DNA of 64,000 bases from Shinella yambaruensis (GCF_022899355.1 NZ_JALJCK010000008.1:1-64000), one strand, 5' to 3'. Shown: positions 8,777 to 20,800, numbered from the stretch's first letter. The notes: generated from the letters alone by a model not told the origin. Program-made: numbers and translations.

Positions 8777-9561
8777 TGAACCGCCTCTCCGCCCATATCG
8801 GCTATCTCTACGCAGACCTGCCGCTTGCCGAGCGGCCGGCGGCGGCGGCGCGCGACGGCTTCACCGCTATCGAGCATCCCGAGCCCTGGGCCGTGCCGGC
8901 CAAGGAGATGCGGGCCCGCCTTGCCGATCTCGGCCTCACCTTCTCGCAGGTCACCTCGGGCATGGGCGACGCGGCTGCGGGCGAGAAGGGCCTTGCCGCG
9001 CTCGCCGGCCGCGAGGCGGAGTTCTGCGCCGGCTTCGACCGCGCGCTCGCCTATGCGCTGGAGATCGGTTGCCCCTTCGTCCACCCCATGGCGGGCGTGC
9101 CGAGGGGCGGGCTCCTCGATGCCGCCGAGACCTACCGGCTGAACCTCTCCTGGGCGCTGAACCGGGTCGAGGGCAGCGGCGTGCGGGTGCTGGTCGAGGC
9201 GATCACCATTCCCGGCTATCACATGGGCAGCCTTGCCCTTGCGGCGGAGCTGCAGGATCAGTTCCACGACCGTTTCGCCCTCCTGTTCGACACCTACCAT
9301 GCCGCCGTGCTGGGCGAGGACCCGCATCGCTGGATCACGCGGAACGCCGGCCGCATCGGCCATGTCCATATCGCCGACCATCCCGGCCGCCACGAGCCGG
9401 GAACCGGAACGCTTTCCTTCGAGCCCGTCCTTACCGCCCTCACGGCGGCGGGCTATGCCGGCGCCATCGGCTTCGAATACATCCCCTCCGCCGCGACATC
9501 CGCCAGCGCCGCCTTCCTGCCCGGCTGGAAGCGGCTCCTTTCCGAAAAGGTTTCGCCATGA
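8776..9561 (+). CDS. Hydroxypyruvate isomerase-like TIM-barrel isomerase
   Basis: A 261-residue member of the xylose-isomerase-like TIM-barrel superfamily, closest in look to hydroxypyruvate isomerase (Hyi). It opens with LSAHIGYLYADLPLAER and contains VLVEAITIPGYHMGS (metal-ligand Glu), ALLFDTYHAAVLGEDP (Asp/His) and HVHIADHPGRHEPGTG, the last being the Hyi-type product-site motif, then IGFEYIPS with the C-terminal Glu. Its start overlaps the Ldh2-type stop by one base and its stop overlaps the aldehyde dehydrogenase start by four. It probably interconverts an aldehyde and a ketone form of a small hydroxy acid in the pathway. Confidence 0.8.
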   Translation: MNRLSAHIGYLYADLPLAERPAAAARDGFTAIEHPEPWAVPAKEMRARLADLGLTFSQVTSGMGDAAAGEKGLAALAGREAEFCAGFDRALAYALEIGCPFVHPMAGVPRGGLLDAAETYRLNLSWALNRVEGSGVRVLVEAITIPGYHMGSLALAAELQDQFHDRFALLFDTYHAAVLGEDPHRWITRNAGRIGHVHIADHPGRHEPGTGTLSFEPVLTALTAAGYAGAIGFEYIPSAATSASAAFLPGWKRLLSEKVSP

Positions 9562-10934
9562 CAGCCATCACGTCCGTCAACCCCGCCACCGGCCGGCCCA
9601 TCTGCAGCTTCGACCTGCAGGACGATGCCGCCGTGGACGCCGCTTTGGAAGCGGCCGCCCGGGCGCAGCGTGCCTGGCGGCGCGTGCCGGTCGGCGAGCG
9701 CGTGGCGCTGCTCACCCGCATGGCCGCGGCGCTGCGCGCCGGCAAGGCGCGCTATGCCGGGATGATCGTGCGCGAAATGGGCAAGCCCATCGCGGAAGCC
9801 GAGGCCGAGATCGAGAAATGCGCGTATAATTGCGACTTCTATGCCGAGCATGCGCCGGCCTATCTCGCCGACGAGCCCGTCGCCTCCAATGCCAGCGAAA
9901 GCGTCGTTGCCTTCGAGCCGCTCGGCGTGGTGCTGGCGATCATGCCGTGGAACTATCCGTTCTGGCAGTATTTCCGCTTCGCCGCCCCGGCGCTCGCCGC
10001 CGGCAACGGCGCCATCCTCAAGCATGCCAACAACGTGCCGGAATGCGCGCTCGCCGTACAGGAGGTGATGGAGGCCGCCGGTGCCCCGGCCGGGCTGACG
10101 GCGACGCTCCTTATCGACACGTCCAGGGTCGCCGGCCTCATCGCCGACCCGCGCATCGCCGCCGTGACGCTGACCGGCTCGACCGAGGTCGGCGCCATCG
10201 TCGCCGCGCAGGCCGGCAAGGCGCTGAAGAAGCAGGTGCTGGAGCTCGGCGGCTCCGACCCGTTCATCGTGCTCGCCGATGCCGACCTCGACGCCGCCGC
10301 CGAGACCGCCGTCAAGGCGCGCTACATCAATGTCGGCCAGTCCTGCGTCAACGCCAAGCGCTTCATCGTGGAGGAGGCCGTGGCGGACCGCTTCACCGCG
10401 CTCTTCGTCGAGAAGGCCGCCGCGCTGACGATCGGCGATCCCATGGCGCGCGACACGAAGATCGGCCCGATGGCCCGCGAGAACCTGCGCACCGGCCTGC
10501 ACGAGCAGGTGAAGCGCTCGCTCGCCGAAGGGGCCGTGCTGAAGCTCGGCGGCGCGCCGGTCGAGGGCGACGGCTTCTACTATCCGCCGACCGTGCTCGA
10601 TCATGTCCGGCCCGGCATGACCGCCTTCCGCGAGGAGACCTTCGGCCCGGTCGCCGCCATCATCCGCGCGAAGGACGCAGACGAGGCCGTCGCCATGGCC
10701 AATGACAGCGAATACGGTCTCGGCGCCGCGCTCTGGACGGGCGACGTAGCCCGCGGCCGGGCGCTCGCCGCCCGCATCGATGCCGGCGCCGTCTTCATCA
10801 ACGGCATGACCGCCTCCGACCCGCGCTATCCCTTCGGCGGCATCAAGCGCTCCGGCTACGGGCGAGAGCTCGGCGTCTACGGCATCCGCGAATTCGTCAA
10901 CGTCAAGACCGTCTGGATCGGTCCTTCCAAGTGA
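9558..10934 (+). CDS. NAD(P)-dependent aldehyde (semialdehyde) dehydrogenase
   Basis: A 458-residue aldehyde dehydrogenase of the succinate-semialdehyde group. Catalytic residues are in place: Glu229 in LELGGSDPF and Cys263 in GQSCVNAKRF. The cofactor loop reads LTGSTEVGA, and the N-terminal MPWNYPFWQYFRFAAPALAAGN is typical of this subfamily. The ATG at 9558 overlaps the previous stop (ATGA); a much longer open frame upstream overlaps other genes and was not used. It would oxidise the aldehyde made by the preceding enzymes to an acid. If that acid were malonate, the MatB at the left edge could activate it. Confidence 0.88.
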   Translation: MTAITSVNPATGRPICSFDLQDDAAVDAALEAAARAQRAWRRVPVGERVALLTRMAAALRAGKARYAGMIVREMGKPIAEAEAEIEKCAYNCDFYAEHAPAYLADEPVASNASESVVAFEPLGVVLAIMPWNYPFWQYFRFAAPALAAGNGAILKHANNVPECALAVQEVMEAAGAPAGLTATLLIDTSRVAGLIADPRIAAVTLTGSTEVGAIVAAQAGKALKKQVLELGGSDPFIVLADADLDAAAETAVKARYINVGQSCVNAKRFIVEEAVADRFTALFVEKAAALTIGDPMARDTKIGPMARENLRTGLHEQVKRSLAEGAVLKLGGAPVEGDGFYYPPTVLDHVRPGMTAFREETFGPVAAIIRAKDADEAVAMANDSEYGLGAALWTGDVARGRALAARIDAGAVFINGMTASDPRYPFGGIKRSGYGRELGVYGIREFVNVKTVWIGPSK

Positions 10935-10942
10935 GGTCCCAC

Positions 10943-11350
10943 ATGCCCGAACCCGCCATCCTGCGCCCGCACGAACTGAAGACCAACGATCGCGGCGGCG
11001 GCGCGCGCACCACGCCGCTCGTCACCCGCCGCTGCGGCTCCACCAGCATGATCAACGGCATCACCGCCTTCGATCCCGGCGCCGCCATCGGCCTGCATTT
11101 CCACAATTGCGAGGAGAGCGTCATGGTGATCGAGGGCGAGGCGATCGCCGAGATCGACGGGGTGCAGCACCACCTTGCCACCAACGACACGACCTGGATC
11201 CCCGCCAACGTGCCGCACCGCTTCATCAATGCGTCGGACAAGCCGATGCGCATCTTCTGGACCTATGCCACGGTCGACGCCACCCGCACCATGGTCGCGA
11301 CAGGCGAGAGCCGGTCGATCGACGCCGAACACGGCCACGCACCGAAATGA
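10943..11350 (+). CDS. Cupin-domain protein
   Basis: A 135-residue single-cupin protein. Cupin motif 1 is seen as GLHFHNCEESVMVIEGEAIAEIDG (metal-binding His-His-Glu), written here as positions about 44-67, and motif 2 as NVPHRFINASDKP. Start chosen at ATG 10943, seven bases after GTGAGG; a GTG at 10931 would overlap the previous gene and destroy that site. It is the last gene of the cluster. Small cupins of this kind in sugar-acid operons are often isomerases or ligand-binding proteins, so no reaction is assigned. Confidence 0.8.
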   Translation: MPEPAILRPHELKTNDRGGGARTTPLVTRRCGSTSMINGITAFDPGAAIGLHFHNCEESVMVIEGEAIAEIDGVQHHLATNDTTWIPANVPHRFINASDKPMRIFWTYATVDATRTMVATGESRSIDAEHGHAPK

Positions 11351-11389
11351 CGGAGAAAGCCCTGCCGCCGGTCGCCACCCATCGGACGG

Positions 11390-11599
11390 CAGGGCAATCG
11401 CATAAGGAATTCAACGTTGCCGCCTTCCCCTTCTCCCCCGCGGGGAGAAGGTGGCCCGAAGGGTCGGATGAGGGGGTGATTCGGGTGGGATTCCTAACTT
11501 TCCTGCCTTCGCCATCCCCCTCATTCGCCTGCCTTCCCCTTCTCCCCGCGGGGGAGAAGGGGAAGGCGGCAACGTTGAATTCCTTATGCGATTGCCCTG
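11390..11599. repeat. Composite palindromic intergenic element, copy A, inside a 62-bp perfect inverted repeat
   Basis: Two 62-base arms, 11390-11451 and 11538-11599, are exact reverse complements; each runs from CAGGGCAATCGCATAAGG to the palindrome CTTCTCCCCCGCGGGGAGAAG. The inner part carries the modules GGCCCGAAGGGTCGGATGAG and CCCCCTCATTCGCCTGCC. Read on the minus strand, the module order is the same as in copies at 36308-36435 and 56391-56520. It lies between the convergent cupin and aldolase genes. The outer 40 bases of the arms are found only in this copy. It resembles rhizobial intergenic mosaic elements and could act as a two-way terminator. Confidence 0.75.
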
Positions 11600-11631
11600 T
11601 ATCTGACAGGGGGTATAGCGCGCAGCCTTTT

Positions 11632-12711
11632 CTACGGCGCGGCATGACCTTGCGGAGCGGCCCGCAGCCGCGCCAGCGCCGCCACGATCGCCCGCCCGGC
11701 GGCCTCCACGTCCCCGGCTGAAATGTCGAGATGGGTGACCATGCGGATGCGGCTCTCGCCCTCGACATTGACGCGGACCGCCTCGCCGAGCAGCGCCTCG
11801 GCCAGGGCGCGCGCGGGGACGCCCGTTCCGGAAAGGTCGAGAAAGAGGATGTTGGTGACGGCGCCCCCCGGCTGCAGGGCAAGGCCGGGCACCGCGCCGA
11901 GCAGCGCCGCGAGCCGCCGGGCATTGGCATGGTCCTCCGCCAGGCGCGCGACATTGTGGTCGAGCGCATAGAGCCCCGCGGCGGCGAGGATGCCGGACTG
12001 CCGCATCGCCCCGCCGAGCCGGTGCTTCCAGACCAGCGCTTCCTCGATGAAGGCCTCCGGCCCCGCCAGCACGGCGCCGACCGGGCATCCCAGTCCCTTG
12101 GAGAGGTCGATCCAGACGCTGTCGCAGGGCGCGGCGAAGCGCGCCGCCGCAAGGCCGGTGGCGACAGCGGCGTTGAGCAGCCGCGCGCCGTCCATGTGCA
12201 GCGCAAGCCCGTTTTCGCGCGCCAGCGCCTTCAGGGCGAGGATCTCCGCCTCGGGCCAGATGCGCCCGCCGCCCCGGTTGGTGGTCTGCTCGATGGCGAT
12301 GACCCGGCTGCGCGGCGAACGGTGGCGCGGCGCCCGCAGCCGGCGGGCGACGTCCTCCACGGAAAAGAGGCCCGTCGCCGTCTCGATCGGCCGGAACTGC
12401 GCGCCGGAAAGCGCGGCCGCCCCCGCCCCCTCCGAGCCGAAGACATGGGCGTTCTCCGCGCAGACGATCTCGTCCCCCGCCCGGCAATGGACGAGGAAGG
12501 CGATCTGGTTCGCCATCGTCCCGGACGGCAGGAACAGCGCCTTCTCCTGCCCGAGAAGCCCGGCCACCCGCGCCTCCAGCGCCAGCGTCGTCGGGTCCTC
12601 GCCCCGCTGCTCGTCGCCCACGGGCGCCGCCGCGATGGCCTGGCGCATGCCCTTGGAGGGGCGCGTCGCGGTGTCGGCGGCAAGATCGATGAGGCGGGGC
12701 TGTGTCGGCAT
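11632..12711 (-). CDS. ltaE: Low-specificity L-threonine aldolase family enzyme
   Basis: PLP enzyme of 359 residues in the threonine aldolase/beta-eliminating lyase family; splits threonine or related beta-hydroxy amino acids to glycine and an aldehyde. N-terminal DLAADTATRPSKGMRQAI and VGDEQRGEDPT are family signatures, LHMDGARLLNAA carries the PLP-facing Asp, and WIDLSKGLGCPVGAVL carries the Schiff-base Lys205. The ATG at 12711 was chosen because the family alignment begins there; the frame stays open far upstream into the neighbouring gene. It is on the same strand as pccR, 76 bases downstream of it, but nothing shows a functional link. Confidence 0.85.
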   Translation of the reverse strand: MPTQPRLIDLAADTATRPSKGMRQAIAAAPVGDEQRGEDPTTLALEARVAGLLGQEKALFLPSGTMANQIAFLVHCRAGDEIVCAENAHVFGSEGAGAAALSGAQFRPIETATGLFSVEDVARRLRAPRHRSPRSRVIAIEQTTNRGGGRIWPEAEILALKALARENGLALHMDGARLLNAAVATGLAAARFAAPCDSVWIDLSKGLGCPVGAVLAGPEAFIEEALVWKHRLGGAMRQSGILAAAGLYALDHNVARLAEDHANARRLAALLGAVPGLALQPGGAVTNILFLDLSGTGVPARALAEALLGEAVRVNVEGESRIRMVTHLDISAGDVEAAGRAIVAALARLRAAPQGHAAP

Positions 12712-12787
12712 GTCTCGTCGGTCCTTCCCGTGTTCGAAATCGGCCGGGACTATGCAGGGACCGCTCGGCGAAAGGCAAGCCGGCCCC

Positions 12788-14197
12788 TCAGGCAAGACGG
12801 TAGGGGATCGTCTCGCGGATGTCGGGATCGACCTGCAGGCGGCCGCGAATCGGCGGGACGGCGCGGCTCGGACAGTTGCCACGCTCGCACAGCCGGCAGG
12901 AAATGCCGATCGGCTCGAAGCGGGAGCGCTCGCCGATCGCAAGGTCGTCGGCATAGACGAACTGGTCGGCATAGGAGACCTCGCAGCCGAAGGCGAGCAC
13001 ATAGCCCGTGCGCGTGGCGGCAAAGCCGCCGGTGCCCTTGAAGGTCTGCGTCGCAAGACAGAGATAGCGCACCCCGTCGGGCGTTTCGGCCAGCTGGCGG
13101 ATGATGCCCTGCGGCACCTCGAAGGCCCGGTGGGCGTTCCACAGCGGACAGGCCGCGCCGAAGCGGGCGAATTGCAGCTTGGTCGCGCTGTGCCGCTTGG
13201 TGATGTTGCCGGCGCGGTCGATCCGGGCGAAGAAGATCGGCACGCCCTTGCTGCCTGGCCGTTGCAGCGTGGAGAGCCGGTGGCAGACCTGCTCCAGCGA
13301 GGCCTCGAAGCGGGCGGAGAGAAGTTCGATATCGTGGCGCAGTTTCTGCGCGGCGGAAAGGAATTCACCGTAGGGCATGACGAGGGCGCCGGCGAAATAG
13401 TTGTGCAGGCCGATGCGACAGATGTCCCTTGCTTCGTCCGTGCGGAAGTTCGCCCGCTGCACGATCTCCTCGATCTCCCGCGCCGCATGGAGCTGGGAGA
13501 CCTGGTGGGCGAGCTGGAAGACCTGCGTCGGGTTCGCCGAGAGCCGGTTGAGCGTCAGGACCTTCCGGTCGCGGTCGTAATGGCGCAGCGGGCCGTCATT
13601 GGTCTCGGCGAAGGCGACCGAGACGCCGAACTGCTTTTCAAGGTGGCGCACGAGGGCGGACCTGCGGTCGAAGCCCGCGCCGTAGAGGCCGGTCGCCAGC
13701 GTTTCGGCGAGAATGTCGAGCGCGTGCACGTAGTTGTCGACGAAATGGAAGAAGTCGCGCACCTCCTCGTAGGGCGTGGCGCCGAGGCCGGGGGCGTTCT
13801 CGCGGTCGTGGTCGAGGCTCGCCAGCTGCTCGCTCTTGCGGCGATAGGCCTGGTGGGCGAGCACGAGTGCATGGGCGAGCGCCGGGGCGTTCTGCGAAAT
13901 CAGCTTGAGTTCCTGGAGGGAAGGGCTGAAACTCTCGAAGATCGGGTCGGCGAGCGCCTCGCTGAGCGCCGAGAGCAGCCGGTCGGTCTCCCCGCGCGAA
14001 AGCTCGCTGATGTCGAGGTTGAACTTGTCGGCGAGCTGCAAGAGCACGGCGGCGGAGACGGGGCGCTGGTTGTTCTCGATCTGGTTGAGGTAGCTGGTGG
14101 AGATGCCGATGCGCTTGGCGAACTGGCTCTGCGTCTGCTGGCTCGCCACGCGCAACTCGCGCACCTTCAGGCCGATGAACAGTTTTCCAAGCGCCAT
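12788..14197 (-). CDS. pccR: PccR-type short-chain fatty acyl-CoA regulator (XRE family)
   Basis: A 469-residue regulator of the ScfR family. In Rhodobacter sphaeroides, PccR of this family controls propionyl-CoA carboxylase; the place of this gene, divergent from pccB, fits that role. N-terminal XRE helix-turn-helix at about 8-65 (QTQSQFAKRIGISTSYLNQI). The middle has the HEXXH-like region degenerated to QLAHQVSQLHA. The C-terminal domain ends with a Cys cluster, CRLCERGNC (Cys434, 437, 442). Start placed at MALGKLFIG (14197), because upstream codons would run through the operator region. The likely effector is propionyl-CoA or another acyl-CoA. Confidence 0.85.
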   Translation of the reverse strand: MALGKLFIGLKVRELRVASQQTQSQFAKRIGISTSYLNQIENNQRPVSAAVLLQLADKFNLDISELSRGETDRLLSALSEALADPIFESFSPSLQELKLISQNAPALAHALVLAHQAYRRKSEQLASLDHDRENAPGLGATPYEEVRDFFHFVDNYVHALDILAETLATGLYGAGFDRRSALVRHLEKQFGVSVAFAETNDGPLRHYDRDRKVLTLNRLSANPTQVFQLAHQVSQLHAAREIEEIVQRANFRTDEARDICRIGLHNYFAGALVMPYGEFLSAAQKLRHDIELLSARFEASLEQVCHRLSTLQRPGSKGVPIFFARIDRAGNITKRHSATKLQFARFGAACPLWNAHRAFEVPQGIIRQLAETPDGVRYLCLATQTFKGTGGFAATRTGYVLAFGCEVSYADQFVYADDLAIGERSRFEPIGISCRLCERGNCPSRAVPPIRGRLQVDPDIRETIPYRLA

Positions 14198-14198
14198 G

Positions 14199-14281
14199 TT
14201 CGCAATTTCGCAAGTTTCAATTCGCGAATTTATAATTCCACATTCGCGCCCGATCAAGACTTCAGCAAACCTGTGCAAACC
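14199..14281. promoter_or_regulatory. pccR-pccB divergent control region with repeated candidate PccR boxes
   Basis: Three kinds of repeat are visible in 83 bases. TTCGCAA occurs twice, 8 bases apart (14199-14205, 14207-14213), directly at the pccR start. AATTCGCGAATT (14219-14230) is a perfect palindrome. GCAAACC occurs twice, exactly 10 bases apart (14265-14271, 14275-14281), before pccB. ScfR-family proteins bind TTTGCAAA-like half sites, which these resemble. The first pair would serve autoregulation and the last pair pccB control, by inference. Confidence 0.5.
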
Positions 14282-14316
14282 GGTATGACTACCAGACGAC
14301 ACCAGTGGGAGCCTTC

Positions 14317-15849
<1,533 letters not shown>

Positions 15850-15863
15850 CGAGGACGGGGAGG

Positions 15864-16166
15864 ATGGAACGGCCGGAACTGACGCCGGAGGAGGCGCGCA
15901 AGGACCACTGGCACATGCTACGCTTCATGATGCTGCATGCGCTTGTCGGCGGCCTGATCGGCGCGGCGACGGCCGCCGCCGTCATCCTCCTCGATATCGG
16001 CGGCATCGGCACGCGCATCGCCCGCGCGGCGGACCCGGTCATGCCGGTGCTGCTGCTCGTCGTGCCCTTCGCCTCGCTGTTCGGCGGGGCCGCGACGGCC
16101 TCGGCCATCCTGCTGATGCCTTACGAAAAGAAATACAAAGACAGACCGGGACCGGAAGACACCTGA
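15864..16166 (+). CDS. Small membrane protein embedded in the pcc operon
   Basis: A 100-residue protein with two predicted membrane helices (about 24-47 and 58-85, the latter VMPVLLLVVPFASLFGG) and charged ends (MERPELTPEEARKDHWH...YEKKYKDRPGPEDT). It lies between pccB and pccA and its stop overlaps the pccA start by one base, so it is made with the carboxylase. Start at ATG 15864, eight bases after GAGGA; a TTG at 15846 is a less likely alternative. I do not recognise a named family. Similar small proteins occur at this place in other rhizobial pcc operons as far as I recall, but no function is known to me. Confidence 0.7.
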   Translation: MERPELTPEEARKDHWHMLRFMMLHALVGGLIGAATAAAVILLDIGGIGTRIARAADPVMPVLLLVVPFASLFGGAATASAILLMPYEKKYKDRPGPEDT

Positions 16167-18184
16167 TGTTCAAGAAAATCCTGATTGCCAATCGCGGCGA
16201 GATCGCCTGCCGCGTCATCAAGACCGCCCGCAGGCTCGGCATTCCCACCGTCGCGGTCTATTCCGATGCCGACCGCAACGCGCTGCATGTGACCATGGCC
16301 GACGAGGCCGTGCATATCGGGCCGGCACCGTCGGCACAGTCCTACATCGTCATTGATCGCATCCTCGACGCCATCCGCAAGACCGGCGCGGACGCCGTGC
16401 ATCCCGGCTACGGCTTCCTGTCGGAAAACGCCGCCTTCGCCGAGGCGCTGGAGAAGGAGGGCGTCGCCTTCATCGGCCCGCCGGTCGGCGCCATCCGGGC
16501 AATGGGCGACAAGATCACCTCGAAGAAACTGGCGGCGGAGGCCGGCGTCAATACGGTGCCGGGCCATATGGGCCTGATCGAGGATGCCGACGAGGCGGTG
16601 ACGATCGCTTCGCGCATCGGCTATCCCGTGATGATCAAGGCGTCCGCCGGCGGCGGCGGCAAAGGCATGCGCATCGCCTGGAACGACGCGGAGGCGCGCG
16701 AGGGCTTCCAGTCCTCCCGGAACGAGGCGAAGAGCTCGTTCGGCGACGACCGCATCTTCATCGAGAAGTTCGTCACGCAGCCGCGCCATATCGAGATCCA
16801 GGTGCTGGGCGACAAGCACGGCAACACGCTCTATCTCGGCGAGCGCGAATGCTCGATCCAGCGGCGCAACCAGAAGGTCATCGAGGAGGCGCCGTCGCCC
16901 TTCCTCGATGTGGCAACGCGCAAGGCCATGGGCGAGCAGGCCGTGGCGCTGGCCAGGGCCGTCGGCTATCACTCCGCCGGCACGGTGGAGTTCATCGTCG
17001 ACGGGAACCGCAATTTCTACTTCCTCGAAATGAACACGCGCCTGCAGGTCGAGCATCCGGTGACGGAGCTCATCACCGGCATCGACCTCGTCGAGCAGAT
17101 GATCCGTGTCGCCGCCGGCGAGAAGCTGGCCTTCGGGCAGGACGAGGTGAAGCTGGACGGCTGGGCGATCGAAAGCCGCCTCTATGCCGAGGACCCCTAC
17201 CGCAACTTCCTGCCGTCGATCGGCCGCCTCACGCGCTACCGCCCGCCGGCCGAGGGCAAGGCGGCCGACGGCACGGTCGTGCGCAACGATACCGGCGTCT
17301 ACGAGGGCGGCGAGATCTCGATGTATTACGACCCGATGGTCGCCAAGCTCTGCGCCTGGGCACCGGGCGAGGGGGCCGAGGCCCGACTTGCGGCGGTGGA
17401 CGCCATGGCCCGCGCGCTCGACGGTTTCGAGGTCGAGGGCGTCGGCCACAACCTGCCGTTCCTCGCGGCCGTCATGCAGCAGCCGCGGTTCCGCGAGGGC
17501 CGGCTGACGACCGCCTATATCGCGGAAGAGTTCCCGGACGGCTTTAACGGCGTCGAGCCGGATGGAGAGGCCGCGCGGGTGCTTGCCGCCGTCGCCGCCT
17601 CGGTCAATCAGGTGATGCAGGCCCGCGCCGTGCAGATTTCCGGCACGATCGGCAACCACCGCCGCGTCCTCGGCAAGGACTGGGTCGTGCGCTTCGGCGA
17701 GACCGAGCTTGCCCTGACGCTGGAAACCGGCGTGGAGGGTGCCAGCGTGCGCTTTGCCGACGGCACCGTGCTGCCCGTCGCCGGCAGCTTCGTGCCGGGC
17801 TCCACCCATGCCTCCTTCACCATTGCCGGCGAGACGGTCGGCATGAAGGTCGATCTCGTCGGCCCGGCCATCCGCCTGCGCTGGCGGGGCATGGACGTCA
17901 AGGCCCATGTCCGCTCGGGCCGGGTCGCGGCGCTGGCGCGGCTGATGCCGAAGAAGCAGCCGCCGGACACCTCGAAGATGCTGCTCTGCCCGATGCCGGG
18001 CGTCATCACCTCCGTCAGCGTCAAGGCGGGCGATACGGTCGAGGCCGGGCAGGCGCTCGCCGTCGTCGAGGCGATGAAGATGGAGAACATCCTGCGCGCG
18101 GAAAAGCGCGCGGTCGTCAGGCGCGTCGCCGTCGAGCCGGGCGCGAGCCTTGCGGTCGACGAGCTGATCATGGAGTTCGAATGA
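16166..18184 (+). CDS. pccA: Propionyl-CoA carboxylase, alpha (biotin carboxylase and carrier) subunit
   Basis: ATP-dependent carboxylation of biotin, 672 residues. The order is N-terminal biotin carboxylase (FKKILIANRGEIACRVI; HPGYGFLSENAAFAEAL; the glycine loop KASAGGGGKGMRI; NTRLQVEHPVTE near 290), a linker domain, and a C-terminal biotinyl domain with VVEAMKMEN, where Lys638 is the biotin attachment site 34 residues from the end. Start ATG 16166 overlaps the preceding stop by one base. The stop codon lies inside a 15-bp tandem duplication and overlaps the start of a 20-codon open frame leading to the mutase. Confidence 0.95.
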   Translation: MFKKILIANRGEIACRVIKTARRLGIPTVAVYSDADRNALHVTMADEAVHIGPAPSAQSYIVIDRILDAIRKTGADAVHPGYGFLSENAAFAEALEKEGVAFIGPPVGAIRAMGDKITSKKLAAEAGVNTVPGHMGLIEDADEAVTIASRIGYPVMIKASAGGGGKGMRIAWNDAEAREGFQSSRNEAKSSFGDDRIFIEKFVTQPRHIEIQVLGDKHGNTLYLGERECSIQRRNQKVIEEAPSPFLDVATRKAMGEQAVALARAVGYHSAGTVEFIVDGNRNFYFLEMNTRLQVEHPVTELITGIDLVEQMIRVAAGEKLAFGQDEVKLDGWAIESRLYAEDPYRNFLPSIGRLTRYRPPAEGKAADGTVVRNDTGVYEGGEISMYYDPMVAKLCAWAPGEGAEARLAAVDAMARALDGFEVEGVGHNLPFLAAVMQQPRFREGRLTTAYIAEEFPDGFNGVEPDGEAARVLAAVAASVNQVMQARAVQISGTIGNHRRVLGKDWVVRFGETELALTLETGVEGASVRFADGTVLPVAGSFVPGSTHASFTIAGETVGMKVDLVGPAIRLRWRGMDVKAHVRSGRVAALARLMPKKQPPDTSKMLLCPMPGVITSVSVKAGDTVEAGQALAVVEAMKMENILRAEKRAVVRRVAVEPGASLAVDELIMEFE

Positions 18185-18201
18185 TGGGAGTTCGAATGAT
18201 G
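18172..18201. repeat. 15-bp perfect tandem duplication over the pccA stop
   Basis: GGAGTTCGAATGATG occurs at 18172-18186 and again at 18187-18201 with no gap. The first copy contains the last codons and TGA of pccA; the second copy supplies extra ATGs in a short frame. This looks like a replication-slippage duplication kept within the operon. Confidence 0.8.
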
Positions 18202-18239
18202 GCAAACGACCTTGACCGCGGCCGGCAGGAGGGCGCCCG

Positions 18240-18243
<4 letters not shown>
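18181..18243 (+). CDS. Possible 20-codon coupling peptide between pccA and the mutase
   Basis: The frame starts with ATG overlapping the pccA TGA (ATGA at 18181-18184), reads [20 protein letters not shown] and ends with TGA overlapping the mutase ATG (ATGA at 18240-18243). It thus joins the two large genes by stop-start overlaps on both sides, which would let ribosomes pass from pccA to the mutase. Too short to judge by content; it may be chance created by the tandem duplication. Confidence 0.35.
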
Positions 18244-20378
<2,135 letters not shown>

Positions 20379-20385
20379 GGCCAGC

Positions 20386-20787
20386 ATGCTGAAACGCGTC
20401 AACCATATCGCCATCGCCGTCCCGGATCTGGCAGCGGCGGCCAGCCGCTACCGCGACCTCGGCGTTGCGACGACCGAGCCGCAGGACCTGCCGGAACACG
20501 GCGTGCGCATCGTCTTCGTGGAGTTCGAGAACACCAAGATCGAGCTCCTGGAGCCGCTGGGGCCGAATTCGCCCATCGCCGCCTTCCTGGAACGCCAGCC
20601 GGCGGGTGGCATCCACCACATCTGCTTCGACGTGGACGACATTTCGGCGGCCATCGGCACGGCGACGGAAAACGGCATCCGCCTGCTCGGCGGCGGCGAG
20701 CCGAAGACCGGCGCGCACGGCAATCCCGTCGTCTTCGCCCATCCCAAGGATTTCCAGGGCACGCTCGTCGAGTTCGAGGAGAACTGA
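20386..20787 (+). CDS. mce: Methylmalonyl-CoA epimerase
   Basis: Turns (S)- into (R)-methylmalonyl-CoA, linking the carboxylase to the mutase. It has 133 residues and the vicinal-oxygen-chelate fold: metal ligands are seen as His7 (RVNHIAIAV), the His77/His78 pair (GGIHHICFDV) and Glu129 (GTLVEFEEN), with KIELLEPLGPNSPIAAFL typical of the family. It is the last gene of the propionyl-CoA operon and ends 13 bases from the convergent AraC-type gene. Confidence 0.93.
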   Translation: MLKRVNHIAIAVPDLAAAASRYRDLGVATTEPQDLPEHGVRIVFVEFENTKIELLEPLGPNSPIAAFLERQPAGGIHHICFDVDDISAAIGTATENGIRLLGGGEPKTGAHGNPVVFAHPKDFQGTLVEFEEN

Positions 20788-20800
20788 CGGGAAGACCGCC

